Assembly: GCF_009724245.1 (NCBI RefSeq)
Contig: NZ_WNNK01000015.1
Span: forward strand, 1 to 64,000
Length of the DNA stretch: 64,000 bases
Reading direction: 5' to 3'
Source of the DNA: Pseudomonas spelaei
GTDB taxonomy: Bacteria; Pseudomonadota; Gammaproteobacteria; Pseudomonadales; Pseudomonadaceae
The number at the start of each line of letters is the position of its first letter. The stretch's first letter is position 1. Of this stretch, positions 26,325 through 35,844 are shown piece by piece. The translations under genes and the position numbers were made by a program. The notes under the pieces were generated by a model that saw only the letters and a list, made by a program, of their open reading frames with translations, did no database searches and was not told the DNA's origin.

Positions 26325-26954
26325 CTACAGAAGCTTATGTTCAATCGCGTACTTCACCAGATCGGCCAGGCAGGTGATATTGAGCTTCTGCATTAACCGC
26401 GCCTTGTGGGTGCTGATGGTCTTGTTGCTCAGGGCCAGTTGCTGGGCGATGTCGTTGACGTTGGCGCCCTGGGCCAGGCGCTCGAACACTGAGAACTCCC
26501 GTTCAGACAACAGTGAGTGCAACGGCCGGGCATCGGTAAGGCCGACTTCGAAGACCATCCGGTCTGCCAGGTCCGGGTCGATATAACGCCCGCCCGCCGC
26601 CACTTTGCGAATCGCCGTCAACAGCAGCGCCGGGTCGCTGTCCTTGGTGGCATAACCCGCTGCGCCAACCTTCAAGGCACGCGCAGCCATTTGTGCTTCG
26701 TCGTGCATCGACAACACCAGGATCGCCGGCGGGTTGTTCAGCGCGCGGATGCGCGGGATGGCCTCAAGGCCGTTGACGCCGGGCATGGAGATATCCAGCA
26801 GCACCACTTCGCACGGCACCTGGCGCAGGGTTTCCAGCAACTGCTCGCCATTGCTCGCCTCGCCGACCACCAACAGGTCCTTGGCCAAGCCGATCAATTG
26901 CTTGATGCCTTCACGAACGATGGTGTGGTCTTCAGCTACCAGTACGCGGATCAC
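26325..26954 (-). CDS. agtR: Two-component response regulator, NarL/FixJ family
   Basis: Response regulator of 209 residues with a receiver domain (phosphoacceptor D54 in VVLLDISMPG, acidic D9) and a C-terminal LuxR-type helix-turn-helix (LSEREFSVFERLAQGANVND onward). It is 24 bp downstream of its sensor kinase and next to the importer, matching PA0601 (AgtR) of P. aeruginosa. There AgtR activates agtABCD and has also been linked to sensing shed peptidoglycan. Ortholog status is judged from gene order. Confidence 0.82.
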   Translation of the reverse strand: MIRVLVAEDHTIVREGIKQLIGLAKDLLVVGEASNGEQLLETLRQVPCEVVLLDISMPGVNGLEAIPRIRALNNPPAILVLSMHDEAQMAARALKVGAAGYATKDSDPALLLTAIRKVAAGGRYIDPDLADRMVFEVGLTDARPLHSLLSEREFSVFERLAQGANVNDIAQQLALSNKTISTHKARLMQKLNITCLADLVKYAIEHKLL

Positions 26955-26978
26955 GGGGGTTTCCTCTTCTTGTGGTTA

Positions 26979-29366
26979 TCAATCCAGCGGCACCGTCACA
27001 CTCAGGGTGGTGCCCTCCCCCAACTCGCTGTCCAGGCTCAACTGCCCACCCATGATCAGCACCCGTTCGCGCATGCCCACCAGGCCAAACGACACGGGAC
27101 GCTCTTGTGCCTGCACAAATCCGGTGCCGTCATCACTGATGGTCAGTCGCAGGTGTGGGCCCTCTACCGCCAGGGTCAATTCCACAGTATGCGCCCGGGC
27201 ATGGCGCATCACATTGGTCAGCGCCTCCTGCAGGATCCGGAACAGGCCGATAGCCTTGGCATCGCTGAGGGCCGGCAGGTTGTCCGGCACCTGCACCAGG
27301 CAGGGAATCTGCGTACGGGCCTCAAATCGCCGGGCCTGCCACTCAATGGCCGAGGCGATCCCGGCATCGAGAATCGGCGGGCGCAAGGCAGTGGCCACGT
27401 CGCGCACCAGTTGGAACAGTTGGGCGATCAGGCGCTTCATGCTGTTCAACCGTTCATGCAAGCCTGGGTCCAGTTGTGCGTAGGCCAGCTCGCACATGGA
27501 GGTTTCCAACTTGAGCACCGTGAGCATCTGCCCCAGTTCGTCGTGTACTTCCCGGGCGATGCGCGCTTTCTCTTCCTCACGCACGGTTTCCAGGTGGGCC
27601 GACAACTCGCGCAATTGTGCGCGGGAGGCATCCAGCTCCAGCTCGATGCGCTTGCTCTCGGTGATGTCCCAGACAATCCCGTCCCACACCACCACGCCCG
27701 CTTCCAGACGCCGGGTGACCGCCTTGATTTCGGCCCAGCGTTGCTCGCCCTGACGCGTAAGGATCCGGCCTTGCCACGACCAATTGCTTTCGGTGTCGAT
27801 GGCCTGGTCCTGGGTGCGGTGATAGCTGGCCCGGTCGTCCGGATGCACCAGGCTGCGAATCCCCACGTCCCGGTGGCTGAGCACCGCCGGGGCATACCCC
27901 ACCAGGCGCTGACTGCCCTCGCTGATATAGGCAAAGTCGAGTTCGTCACTCAGCGGCAGGCGCTCCAGGCGGAACACCAACCCCGGCACGTTGGCGGCAA
28001 TCCCCTGCAAGCGTGCTTCACTTTCCTGCAAAGCGGCCAGGGCTCGACGTCGTTCGGTGACGTCATTGAGATAGACCACCAGGTATTCGCCGTCGGCAAA
28101 GCGCAGGAAACTCAGGGACACGTCTGCGGGCAACACGCTGCCGTCCGCACGCACGCAGCGAGTGGCAAAACTCTGTGGGCCGTCCTCGCTGGCCCGGGCG
28201 CGTTTCCACAGGTTCAGCCAGCGGTCCATGGTCAAGGTGGGGTCGAAGGTGATCAGCGGGCGCTCGATCAGCGCTCCGGCGGCATAACCGAGCATGGCTT
28301 CCGCCGCATGATTGGCGTAACGCACGTGGCTATCCCAATTGACCCAGAGGATGCCGACCGTGCTTTGATCGATGGAGAACTGCGTTAGCCGCAACGCTTG
28401 CGCACCGGCGGCGCGTGCGGCACTTTCTTCGCGGGCCGCCAGCAAGCCCTGCTCTAATCCACGCTGCTGGCGTCGTTGCCAAAACACCACCGCAAGGCTG
28501 GCCACCAGCAGCAAACCCAACAGCAGGCTCAGGTTCTGCCAGAAACCAGGCGACGCCGAGCGCGCAGGGTATTTGGGTTGCAGCCAGCGCGCATGCAATT
28601 GGTCCAGGTCCCGGGCCGGAATCGCCCGCAAGGCACTTTCCACGATGTCGGCCAATGGCGGCCAGTCACGCCGAGTTGCCACTCGCAGCAACTGCGGCAG
28701 GCCGACATCACCGACCACCGCCAACTCGGAGAACTCTGGCTCGCCCGACAAACGACCGAGCTGTGCCTCATCAATCACCGCATAACGGGCCTGTTGGCTC
28801 ACCAGCAATTGCAGGGCCTGACGCTCCAGCGGCACGCCTTGCAGGTTGAGATTGGGGTAGGTGCTGCGCAGGTAATCGGCCACGGCACCGGGCATGCGCA
28901 CGGCCACTCGAGATTGCTCGTCGAGTTTCTCCAGGTCTACCGTCCCGCCGCCACCGGGAATGCCGACGATGTGCTGCGGCACACGCATATAAGGGTCGGA
29001 GTACAACCACAGACGCAATCCTGCCGGGGTTTGCACCAAGCCAGGCGCAAGGTCGATCTCGCCGTCACGCACGGCGGCGTCCAACTGATCCTGATTCGGA
29101 AAGTTACGCCAGGTCAGCTCAATGTTCAGCGCCTTGGCCAGCCATTGCATCAACTCGACGTTAGACCCGGACAAGCGCTGCAAGCGCCGGTCGTATTGCG
29201 CATAAGGCGCCTGCAACACCAGGCCGACCCGCAAACCCGGGTGCCCGGCCAGCCATTCACGCTGCTCGCCATTGAGCTGCGCCTGAGGCACAACGGGCGC
29301 AGGCGCGGCGCCCGCCATCAAGGGAATACACAAACAGCCGATAACCAGCAGATAGCGAAAACCCAT
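26979..29366 (-). CDS. agtS: Hybrid periplasmic-binding/PAS sensor histidine kinase
   Basis: Membrane sensor of 795 residues. Order: signal peptide (1-20); periplasmic SBP_bac_3-like domain (about 35-255); one transmembrane helix (about 275-298); two PAS domains with PAC regions (about 330-570); a HisKA_3 dimerisation domain with H608 in AREVHDELGQ; and an HATPase domain with SDDGTGF. The ligand therefore binds directly to the sensor's periplasmic domain. It is cotranscribed with agtR and divergent from the DUF3530 gene by 77 bp. Confidence 0.84.
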   Translation of the reverse strand: MGFRYLLVIGCLCIPLMAGAAPAPVVPQAQLNGEQREWLAGHPGLRVGLVLQAPYAQYDRRLQRLSGSNVELMQWLAKALNIELTWRNFPNQDQLDAAVRDGEIDLAPGLVQTPAGLRLWLYSDPYMRVPQHIVGIPGGGGTVDLEKLDEQSRVAVRMPGAVADYLRSTYPNLNLQGVPLERQALQLLVSQQARYAVIDEAQLGRLSGEPEFSELAVVGDVGLPQLLRVATRRDWPPLADIVESALRAIPARDLDQLHARWLQPKYPARSASPGFWQNLSLLLGLLLVASLAVVFWQRRQQRGLEQGLLAAREESAARAAGAQALRLTQFSIDQSTVGILWVNWDSHVRYANHAAEAMLGYAAGALIERPLITFDPTLTMDRWLNLWKRARASEDGPQSFATRCVRADGSVLPADVSLSFLRFADGEYLVVYLNDVTERRRALAALQESEARLQGIAANVPGLVFRLERLPLSDELDFAYISEGSQRLVGYAPAVLSHRDVGIRSLVHPDDRASYHRTQDQAIDTESNWSWQGRILTRQGEQRWAEIKAVTRRLEAGVVVWDGIVWDITESKRIELELDASRAQLRELSAHLETVREEEKARIAREVHDELGQMLTVLKLETSMCELAYAQLDPGLHERLNSMKRLIAQLFQLVRDVATALRPPILDAGIASAIEWQARRFEARTQIPCLVQVPDNLPALSDAKAIGLFRILQEALTNVMRHARAHTVELTLAVEGPHLRLTISDDGTGFVQAQERPVSFGLVGMRERVLIMGGQLSLDSELGEGTTLSVTVPLD

Positions 29367-29443
29367 GATCCACGTCTCACGTCACTGACAAATACTGACC
29401 AACCCATTAGGCTGCCGGAATCACTTCTGGCCGGAAATCTACA

Positions 29444-30430
29444 ATGCCCTTTCCCCACCGTTCGGCACTGCCAGCATTGTGCCTGTCGCTGCTGTTTACC
29501 AGCGCCTTTTCCGTGCAGGCCGCCGATACCGCGCCTGCCGCCCAGCCACCCGCCGAAACAAAACCCGCCGAGCGCCAACCTTTGCTTGAGCGCAGCCAGG
29601 AAGAAGCCAGTGCCCTGGAGCGACAAATCCCACAACAGGAACAGCAACAATTGCAGGCGGGCAGTGACACGTTCCTCGCCCTGTGGAAGCCGGCCAACAG
29701 CGCCGAGTCCGAAGGTGTGGTGATTATTGTCCCCGGCGCCGGGGAAAGTGCTGACTGGCCTCAAGCAATCGGACCTTTGCGGCAGAAATTGCCGGACGCC
29801 GACTGGGGCACGCTCAGTGTGTCACTGCCGGACCTGAGCCTGGACACCTTGCCGCCCCGCGTTATCGAAGCGCCGAAAGCCGCGGTGGACACCAGCAGTA
29901 AAGAGGCCAGCACCGTCGCCAAACCCGTAGAGCAAGCCGCCAGTGCCGAAGCAGAGGGCACCGACCCGTCGGTGGTACCCGGTGACGATGAGCGAGACAA
30001 GACTGACGCCACACGAATCTTTGCGCGCATCGATGCCGCCCTGGCATTCGCCCAGACCCAAAACGCCCGCAGTGTCGTGCTGCTCGGTCACGGCACCGGC
30101 GCTTGGTGGGCGGCGAGATACCTGAGTGAAAAACAACCGGCTCAAGTACAAAAGCTCGTCATGGTCGCGGCGCAGACTCCCGCGGGTCGTCACCCGGGCC
30201 TGCAACAACTGGCGCCGGCGTTGAAACTGGCGACGGCAGACGTTTTCTATCAGGACACCACCCAGGCGCGCAAAACTGCCCTGGAACGTGCCCAGGCAGC
30301 CAAACGCCTGAAGAATGACAAGTACAAACAGATTTCATTGAAAGCCTTGCCCGGCAACAGTGCCGCCGGGCAAGAACAGTTGTATCGACGGGTTCGCGGC
30401 TGGTTGAGCCCGCAGAACGTCGGGAGTTGA
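29444..30430 (+). CDS. DUF3530 family alpha/beta-hydrolase-like secreted protein
   Basis: Protein of 328 residues with a signal peptide (cleavage near VQAA, about 27), a Gln/Glu-rich segment, and an alpha/beta-hydrolase-like core. A VVIIVPGAGESADWP loop resembles an oxyanion-hole strand. The nucleophile-elbow position reads LLGHGTGAWWAA: where a lipase would have GxSxG this has GHGTG, so the serine is not visible. An Ala/Pro/Glu-rich insertion (about 140-185) splits the fold. Unknown function; convergent with djlA by 10 bp. Confidence 0.75.
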   Translation: MPFPHRSALPALCLSLLFTSAFSVQAADTAPAAQPPAETKPAERQPLLERSQEEASALERQIPQQEQQQLQAGSDTFLALWKPANSAESEGVVIIVPGAGESADWPQAIGPLRQKLPDADWGTLSVSLPDLSLDTLPPRVIEAPKAAVDTSSKEASTVAKPVEQAASAEAEGTDPSVVPGDDERDKTDATRIFARIDAALAFAQTQNARSVVLLGHGTGAWWAARYLSEKQPAQVQKLVMVAAQTPAGRHPGLQQLAPALKLATADVFYQDTTQARKTALERAQAAKRLKNDKYKQISLKALPGNSAAGQEQLYRRVRGWLSPQNVGS

Positions 30431-30440
30431 TCGCTGAGCG

Positions 30441-31208
30441 TCAGCGAAAGTCCCGGCGCTCACGAATCAATGCATAGGCGTTATGCAGCTCTCGCGTCAT
30501 TTCGGTGGCCTCGCGCACTTGCGCGGGGCTGGCACCACTGCCGGCAATCTTGTCCGGGTGATGGCGGCTGAGCAGCCGTCGGTAGGCCCGTTTGATCACC
30601 GACGGCTCGCTGGTGCCTGTTACTCCCAGGATCCGCAACGCCTCCTGATAGGCACCGCCGCGATTGGCCAAGGGTTTGCGCTCCGGCTCGTAATCGGCCG
30701 CCAGCGCCTGGATCTGCTGTGTCGTCCACCCCAGCCATTTGCCCCATTGTTCAATCAACTCCCGCTCGGCCGTGCTGGCCTTGCCGTCGGCCCAGACCAT
30801 CCGCCAGCAGGCGCGCAAGACACCTTCCGCTGCATAAGGCTGCGCCTTGAGCACGCGCAAATAACTGCGCACCCGGTCCGAGCCTGACTTTCCTCGGTTG
30901 AAGGCCGCAATTGCCCGCCGCTGAGCCGGCCCGGTCATGTCCAGCGAACGCATCTCCTGGCGTGCCTGCTGGATATGTCCATCCACCACCTGGCCGTTGC
31001 TTTTGGCCAGACGGCCGAGCAAGACAAACAACAATTCGTCATTACGCAGCGCCGGACGCCCACCCAGGCGCTCGCGCAGCTGCGCCCAACTCTGCAATTG
31101 CAGGCGCCGATCCAGCGCCTGCCCCAACAGCGCGCCCAACATGGCCCCCGGAATGCTGGCGATGGCAAAGCCCGCCCCGGCTCCAATCAGAGTCCCTGGC
31201 CACAACAT
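30441..31208 (-). CDS. djlA: DnaJ-like co-chaperone DjlA
   Basis: Membrane-anchored J-protein of 255 residues. A glycine-rich transmembrane segment (about 5-28) with GxxxG spacing precedes a TerB-like domain (about 55-170) and a C-terminal J-domain with the catalytic HPD (RHHPDKIAG). It starts 1 bp after murU, so amgK-murU-djlA form one operon. DjlA lies next to lptD in E. coli too. Confidence 0.9.
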   Translation of the reverse strand: MLWPGTLIGAGAGFAIASIPGAMLGALLGQALDRRLQLQSWAQLRERLGGRPALRNDELLFVLLGRLAKSNGQVVDGHIQQARQEMRSLDMTGPAQRRAIAAFNRGKSGSDRVRSYLRVLKAQPYAAEGVLRACWRMVWADGKASTAERELIEQWGKWLGWTTQQIQALAADYEPERKPLANRGGAYQEALRILGVTGTSEPSVIKRAYRRLLSRHHPDKIAGSGASPAQVREATEMTRELHNAYALIRERRDFR

Positions 31209-31209
31209 C

Positions 31210-31884
31210 TTACTGCCCCGCGGTCAGCAGGTTTTCGACTTGCGCCAGGCGCTCCAGCGTACCGACATCAATCCAGCGTCCGTCCATGTGTTCCCCCGTC
31301 ACCAACCCTTTGGCCATTGCCGTGCGTAACAGCGGCGCCAGCTTGAAGGCACCGGCACTGCAACCCGCGAACAGCTTCGGGTCCAGCACTGAAATGCCAC
31401 TGAAGGTCAGGTTATCGGCACCGGGAGCGGCATCATGAAGTGCACCGTCCTTAATATAGAAGTCGCCACCTGAGGGGTGATGCGCCGGGTTGTCGACCAT
31501 CACCAGATGAGCCAAGCCATTCAGTGGTTGTTTGAGACGGGCGAAGTCGTAGTCAGTCCAGATATCACCATTGACCACCAGGAACGGTTCGTCCCCCAGC
31601 AACGGCAGCGCCTGGAAAATCCCGCCGCCGGTTTCCAGCGGCTCTCCTTCGGCCGAGTACTGGATACGTACGCCGTACTGCGATCCGTCCCCCAGATAGC
31701 CCTCAATCTGCTGACCGAGCCAGGCATGGTTGATGACGATGTCGGTGAAGCCAGCCTTGGCCAGCGCCTCTAGGTGATACTCGATCAAGCGCTTGCCGCC
31801 CGCCTGGATCAGCGGCTTGGGCGTGTGCAAAGTGAGCGGACGCATCCGCTCACCTTTGCCTGCGGCCAGGATCATGGCCTTCAT
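31210..31884 (-). CDS. murU: N-acetylmuramate alpha-1-phosphate uridylyltransferase
   Basis: Nucleotidyltransferase of 224 residues that makes UDP-MurNAc from MurNAc-alpha-1-phosphate in cell-wall salvage. The N-terminal signature is MKAMILAAGKGERMRPLT, with PKPLIQAGGKRLIEYHLE and the metal-binding VVNGDIWTDYDF. It overlaps amgK by 4 bp and is 1 bp from djlA. The AmgK-MurU route bypasses de novo synthesis and gives intrinsic fosfomycin tolerance in Pseudomonas. Confidence 0.95.
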   Translation of the reverse strand: MKAMILAAGKGERMRPLTLHTPKPLIQAGGKRLIEYHLEALAKAGFTDIVINHAWLGQQIEGYLGDGSQYGVRIQYSAEGEPLETGGGIFQALPLLGDEPFLVVNGDIWTDYDFARLKQPLNGLAHLVMVDNPAHHPSGGDFYIKDGALHDAAPGADNLTFSGISVLDPKLFAGCSAGAFKLAPLLRTAMAKGLVTGEHMDGRWIDVGTLERLAQVENLLTAGQ

Positions 31885-32906
31885 ACAACCACCTCCGCTG
31901 GTTGACGCAGGCTTGCCAGCAACTCACCCAATTCGGCCAACTCCGGACGATCGGCCAACACCGCTTCTATATAGGCAAAGAAGCGCGGCACATCGGCGAG
32001 GTAACGTGGCTTGCCATCACGGTGGCAGATGCGGGAGAAAATGCCGATCACCTTGAGGTGGCGCTGCACGCCCATCAGGTCGCTGGCCCGCAGGAAATCG
32101 TCAAAATCCGTCTGCACCGGGATGCCCAGTTGGCCAGCACGCTCCCAATAACCGCGCTGCCACTCCCGTACACGGGCCTGGGGCCAACTGAGGAAGGCAT
32201 CCTTGAACAGGCAGGTGATGTCGTAGGTCACCGGTCCGTAGACCGCATCCTGGAAATCCAGTACACCAGGGTTCGGCGTGCTGATCATCAGGTTGCGCGG
32301 CATGTAGTCGCGATGCACCAACACCTTCGGCTGAGCCAGGGCGCTGTCGATCAACAGCTCGCTGATATGCTGCCAAAGCGCCACTTGCTGGGCATCAAAC
32401 TCAATGCCCAGGTGCCGGCGCACGTACCACTCGGGAAATAATTCCAGCTCGCGGCGCAATAACGCCACGTCATAGCTGGGCAATCCGGCATCCATCGGCA
32501 ATTGCTGGAATGCCAGCAACGCATCGATGGCATCGGCAAACAATTGATCGGCATTTTCACCGTCAATCACGTCCAGATAGGTTTTTTTGCCCAGGTCATT
32601 GAGCAAAAGAAAGCCGCGCGGCAAATCTTCTGCATAAATTTGTGGAACATTTATTCCTGATTTCACCAACAAATGAGCGATATCGACGAAAGGTTTGCAG
32701 TTTTCCTGGGGGGGAGGAGCGTCCATAACGACAAAACTGCGACCCTCGCCCTCCCAACGGAAGTAACGCCTGAAACTCGCGTCGCTGCTGGCCGCGGTCA
32801 ATGTAGCCGGGGGTACGGCACCCCAGCCCTGGGCGTTAAAAAGGATCGGTAACTGCTCATCAAGCCAGACTTTCAGGTGTTGCAAGCGTAGATCTTGGTG
32901 GGGCAT
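31881..32906 (-). CDS. amgK: N-acetylmuramate/N-acetylglucosamine 1-kinase
   Basis: Aminoglycoside phosphotransferase-fold sugar kinase of 341 residues that phosphorylates MurNAc at the anomeric carbon. The kinase catalytic loop VLVHRDYMPRNLMI and the metal-binding LDFQDAVYGP are clear. It is first of amgK-murU-djlA and divergent from lptD. A GGAG lies 9 bp before the ATG. The leader holds a small hairpin (GACGGC-GCTA-GCCGTC, 32920-32935). Confidence 0.94.
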   Translation of the reverse strand: MPHQDLRLQHLKVWLDEQLPILFNAQGWGAVPPATLTAASSDASFRRYFRWEGEGRSFVVMDAPPPQENCKPFVDIAHLLVKSGINVPQIYAEDLPRGFLLLNDLGKKTYLDVIDGENADQLFADAIDALLAFQQLPMDAGLPSYDVALLRRELELFPEWYVRRHLGIEFDAQQVALWQHISELLIDSALAQPKVLVHRDYMPRNLMISTPNPGVLDFQDAVYGPVTYDITCLFKDAFLSWPQARVREWQRGYWERAGQLGIPVQTDFDDFLRASDLMGVQRHLKVIGIFSRICHRDGKPRYLADVPRFFAYIEAVLADRPELAELGELLASLRQPAEVVV

Positions 32907-32950
32907 TACAAGGGTCTCCGACGGCGCTAGCCGTCAAGCGGGTCATGCTT

Positions 32951-32956
32951 TATTAT
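32951..32956 (+). promoter_or_regulatory. Candidate -10 element of the lptD operon
   Basis: TATTAT lies 81 bp upstream of the lptD ATG. No good -35 hexamer is visible at the expected distance, so the sigma factor is unclear. Confidence 0.3.
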
Positions 32957-33036
32957 CACGCATCTTTTTCAGACCATCGAGAGGCGTGCGGCCCACACCG
33001 CGGGCAGATGGCACGCAGGAAGCCCGGACTAATAAG

Positions 33037-35844
33037 ATGGCATTGAAATCCCCCGCGTTTCGTAGAAAATTTCCGTTGCTGGTAACCGGCAGTCTGCTGG
33101 CCATGCAACCCTTCGCCACTTCATTCGTGGTCGCCGCGGAACAGTATGACTGCTCAGTCTCTGCTTCGGGTGCCTGGGATTGCGCGCCGAAAACCAGCGT
33201 CGCCCAACTGCCACCGCGCCCGGTGCATGACGGCAGTGCCGTCAGCTCGGCCAACGGCACGCCGCAAGGCGAGGCTGGTGGTACCGACGCCGGTCCGCAG
33301 AACAAGCTCGTCACCGAAGCCAAGGGCCGTGGCCTGAGCTCGCGCAGCGCCGACTACAGCCACCTGGACTGGGTCCCTCGCGACAAGCTCACTCCCGCGC
33401 AACTGGCCGAAACCGGGCCTTACTGCTCCGGTTCGTATGTCGAGCCGATGCGTCCTGGCATGAACGACAAGACGAACAAGAGCGACGCGCCGACCTTCAT
33501 CGGTGCCAAAGCCTCTCGTTACGAGCAGGAACAACAGGTCGCAACCCTGGCTGGTGACGTCGTCATGCGCCAGGGCAGCATGCAAGTCGAGGCCGACGAG
33601 GCCAGCCTGTACCAGGCCGAGAACCGTGGCGAGCTGAACGGCAACGTCCGTCTGCGCGACAACGGCGCCCTGTTGGTGGGTGATCACGCCGAAGTCCAGC
33701 TGGATACCGGTGCGGCCAAGGTCGACAACGCCGAATACATCATCCACAAATCGCGCATCCGCGGTACCGCGCTGTACGCCAAGCGGGCCGAGAACGCGAT
33801 CATCCGTCTCAAGGACGGTACGTACACCACCTGTGAGCCGAACAGCAACGCCTGGCAGCTCAAGGGCAACAACATCACGTTGAACCCGGCCACCGGTTTC
33901 GGTACGGCGACCAACGTGACGTTGCGGGTCAAGGACATTCCGGTTCTTTACACGCCGTATATCTACTTCCCGATCGACAGTCGTCGTCAGTCCGGTTTCT
34001 TGCCGCCGAGCTTTGCCTCGGGTGGCGAGTCGGGCTTTACGCTGACCACCCCGTACTACTTCAACCTGGCGCCGAACTACGATGCCACGTTGTATCCGCA
34101 GTACATGACCAAGCGCGGTATGTTGATGGAGGGCGAATTCCGCTACCTCACCAAGTCCAGCGAAGGTCAGTTCGGTGGGGCGTATCTCAACGATGACAGC
34201 GATGAGCGCAAGCGGCAGACCGACTACGAAAAAACCCGGTACATGCTCAACTGGCAGCATAAGGGCGGGCTGGATTCGCGTGTACTGACGCAGGTTGACT
34301 ACACCAAGATCAGCGACCCGTACTATTTCCAGGATCTGAAGAGCAACCAGATCGGTATTCAGACTCAGGATTACGTCAACCAACAGGGTTCCGTGACCTA
34401 TCGGGGTGACAGCTACCAGGCTCGACTAAATCTGCAGGCGACCCAACTGGCAACGGTTTCCCAGATCACACCGTACAACCGACTGCCGCAAATTACTTTC
34501 AATGGTGCGCTGCCGTATCATCCTGGCGGCTTGAACTTCGCCTACGAGACAGAGGCCGTACGATTTGACCGCGACCTGGAAACCGGAAACTTCACGGATA
34601 AAGACGGGCTCACAAGTCCCCGCCTTGATACGTATGTCACCGGACTTACCCGCGCCAACGGTACCCGCTTGAATGCTGCACCTAGCGTCGAACTGCCGCT
34701 TAACTGGACCTATGGTTTCATTACTCCAAAGCTAAAGTATGTCTACACCAAGTATGATCTCGACCTTGATAGCACGGGCAAAGATCAGATTGTTGCAGCT
34801 CAAAACGCGGCAACAGCAGCCAACCCATATGCTGGCGGCGCGTTCAAAAGTTCTCAAGACCGCGCAATCCCAATTGCCAGCATAGACAGCGGCCTGTATT
34901 TCGACCGTAGTACACAATGGTTCGGCGACAACTACCGCCAGACACTGGAGCCTCGTCTGTTCTATCTCTATGTACCAGAGAAAGATCAGTCCGATATTCC
35001 AGTATTCGACACTAGCGAAACCACCTTCAACTACGCATCGCTCTTCCGCGATAACCGCTTCAGCGGCTCCGACCGCATTGGCGACGAAAACAAACTGTCC
35101 TTGGGTGTAACCAGCCGCTGGATTCAGGACAATGGTTTCGAACGTCAACGCGTCAGTGTCGGCCAAGCCTTGTATTTCAAGGACCGCGAAGTGCAGCTGC
35201 CAGGTATCCTAGCCGCCGACCGCGCGGATGCACAGTCGAACGTCTCGCCAATCGCCCTGGACTACGAGTTCCGTTTCAACCGCGACTGGCGTGCCACGGC
35301 CGACTATAACTGGGACCCAGACAGCCACAGCGTACGTTCCGGCAGCGCGATGTTCCATTACCAGCCGGAAGACGACAAGAACAAGGTCATCAACGTTGGT
35401 TATCGCTATCGCAACGACCAGGTGGTCTACAACCAACTGACCGGAAAATGGCAGTTCGGTGGTGACTACGGCACCGAAGGCCAGCCGAATTTCGTGAAGG
35501 ATTACTACAAAATCCAGCAACACGACTTCTCGATGATGTGGCCGATCGTTCCGCAGTGGAACCTGATCACCCGCTGGCAGTATGACTATGCCCGCAACCG
35601 TACCCTGGAAGCCTTCGGTGGCTTCGAGTACGACAACTGCTGCTGGAAACTGCGCGTAATCAACCGTTATTGGGTTTCCAACGACGAATACACCCAGATC
35701 GCCCCGCTGAACGAAAAAGGCGACCACGGGCTCTTCTTCCAAGTTGTCCTGAAGGGACTCGGCGGCCTGACTGGCGCCAAGGTAGAGAGCTTCCTCGACA
35801 AAGGCATCCAAGGTTATCGTGAACGTGAAGACCAAGCTTTCTGA
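33037..35844 (+). CDS. lptD: LPS-assembly outer-membrane protein LptD
   Basis: Outer-membrane translocon of 935 residues that inserts lipopolysaccharide with LptE. A signal peptide (to about VVAA, 33) is followed by the periplasmic OstA/beta-jellyroll domain (about 160-280) and a large C-terminal barrel. Cysteines used for the inter-domain disulfides are seen near the N-terminus (YDCSVSASGAWDC, about 43-52) and as the CC pair in DNCCWKLRVINRYW near the end. The N-terminal extension of about 100 residues is a Pseudomonas feature. The stop overlaps the start of surA. Confidence 0.96.
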   Translation: MALKSPAFRRKFPLLVTGSLLAMQPFATSFVVAAEQYDCSVSASGAWDCAPKTSVAQLPPRPVHDGSAVSSANGTPQGEAGGTDAGPQNKLVTEAKGRGLSSRSADYSHLDWVPRDKLTPAQLAETGPYCSGSYVEPMRPGMNDKTNKSDAPTFIGAKASRYEQEQQVATLAGDVVMRQGSMQVEADEASLYQAENRGELNGNVRLRDNGALLVGDHAEVQLDTGAAKVDNAEYIIHKSRIRGTALYAKRAENAIIRLKDGTYTTCEPNSNAWQLKGNNITLNPATGFGTATNVTLRVKDIPVLYTPYIYFPIDSRRQSGFLPPSFASGGESGFTLTTPYYFNLAPNYDATLYPQYMTKRGMLMEGEFRYLTKSSEGQFGGAYLNDDSDERKRQTDYEKTRYMLNWQHKGGLDSRVLTQVDYTKISDPYYFQDLKSNQIGIQTQDYVNQQGSVTYRGDSYQARLNLQATQLATVSQITPYNRLPQITFNGALPYHPGGLNFAYETEAVRFDRDLETGNFTDKDGLTSPRLDTYVTGLTRANGTRLNAAPSVELPLNWTYGFITPKLKYVYTKYDLDLDSTGKDQIVAAQNAATAANPYAGGAFKSSQDRAIPIASIDSGLYFDRSTQWFGDNYRQTLEPRLFYLYVPEKDQSDIPVFDTSETTFNYASLFRDNRFSGSDRIGDENKLSLGVTSRWIQDNGFERQRVSVGQALYFKDREVQLPGILAADRADAQSNVSPIALDYEFRFNRDWRATADYNWDPDSHSVRSGSAMFHYQPEDDKNKVINVGYRYRNDQVVYNQLTGKWQFGGDYGTEGQPNFVKDYYKIQQHDFSMMWPIVPQWNLITRWQYDYARNRTLEAFGGFEYDNCCWKLRVINRYWVSNDEYTQIAPLNEKGDHGLFFQVVLKGLGGLTGAKVESFLDKGIQGYREREDQAF

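Noticed and set aside
26517..28388. 623-codon plus-strand frame across agtR and agtS
   Set aside because: It crosses two genes on the other strand and has no plausible start; a shadow of GC-rich codons.
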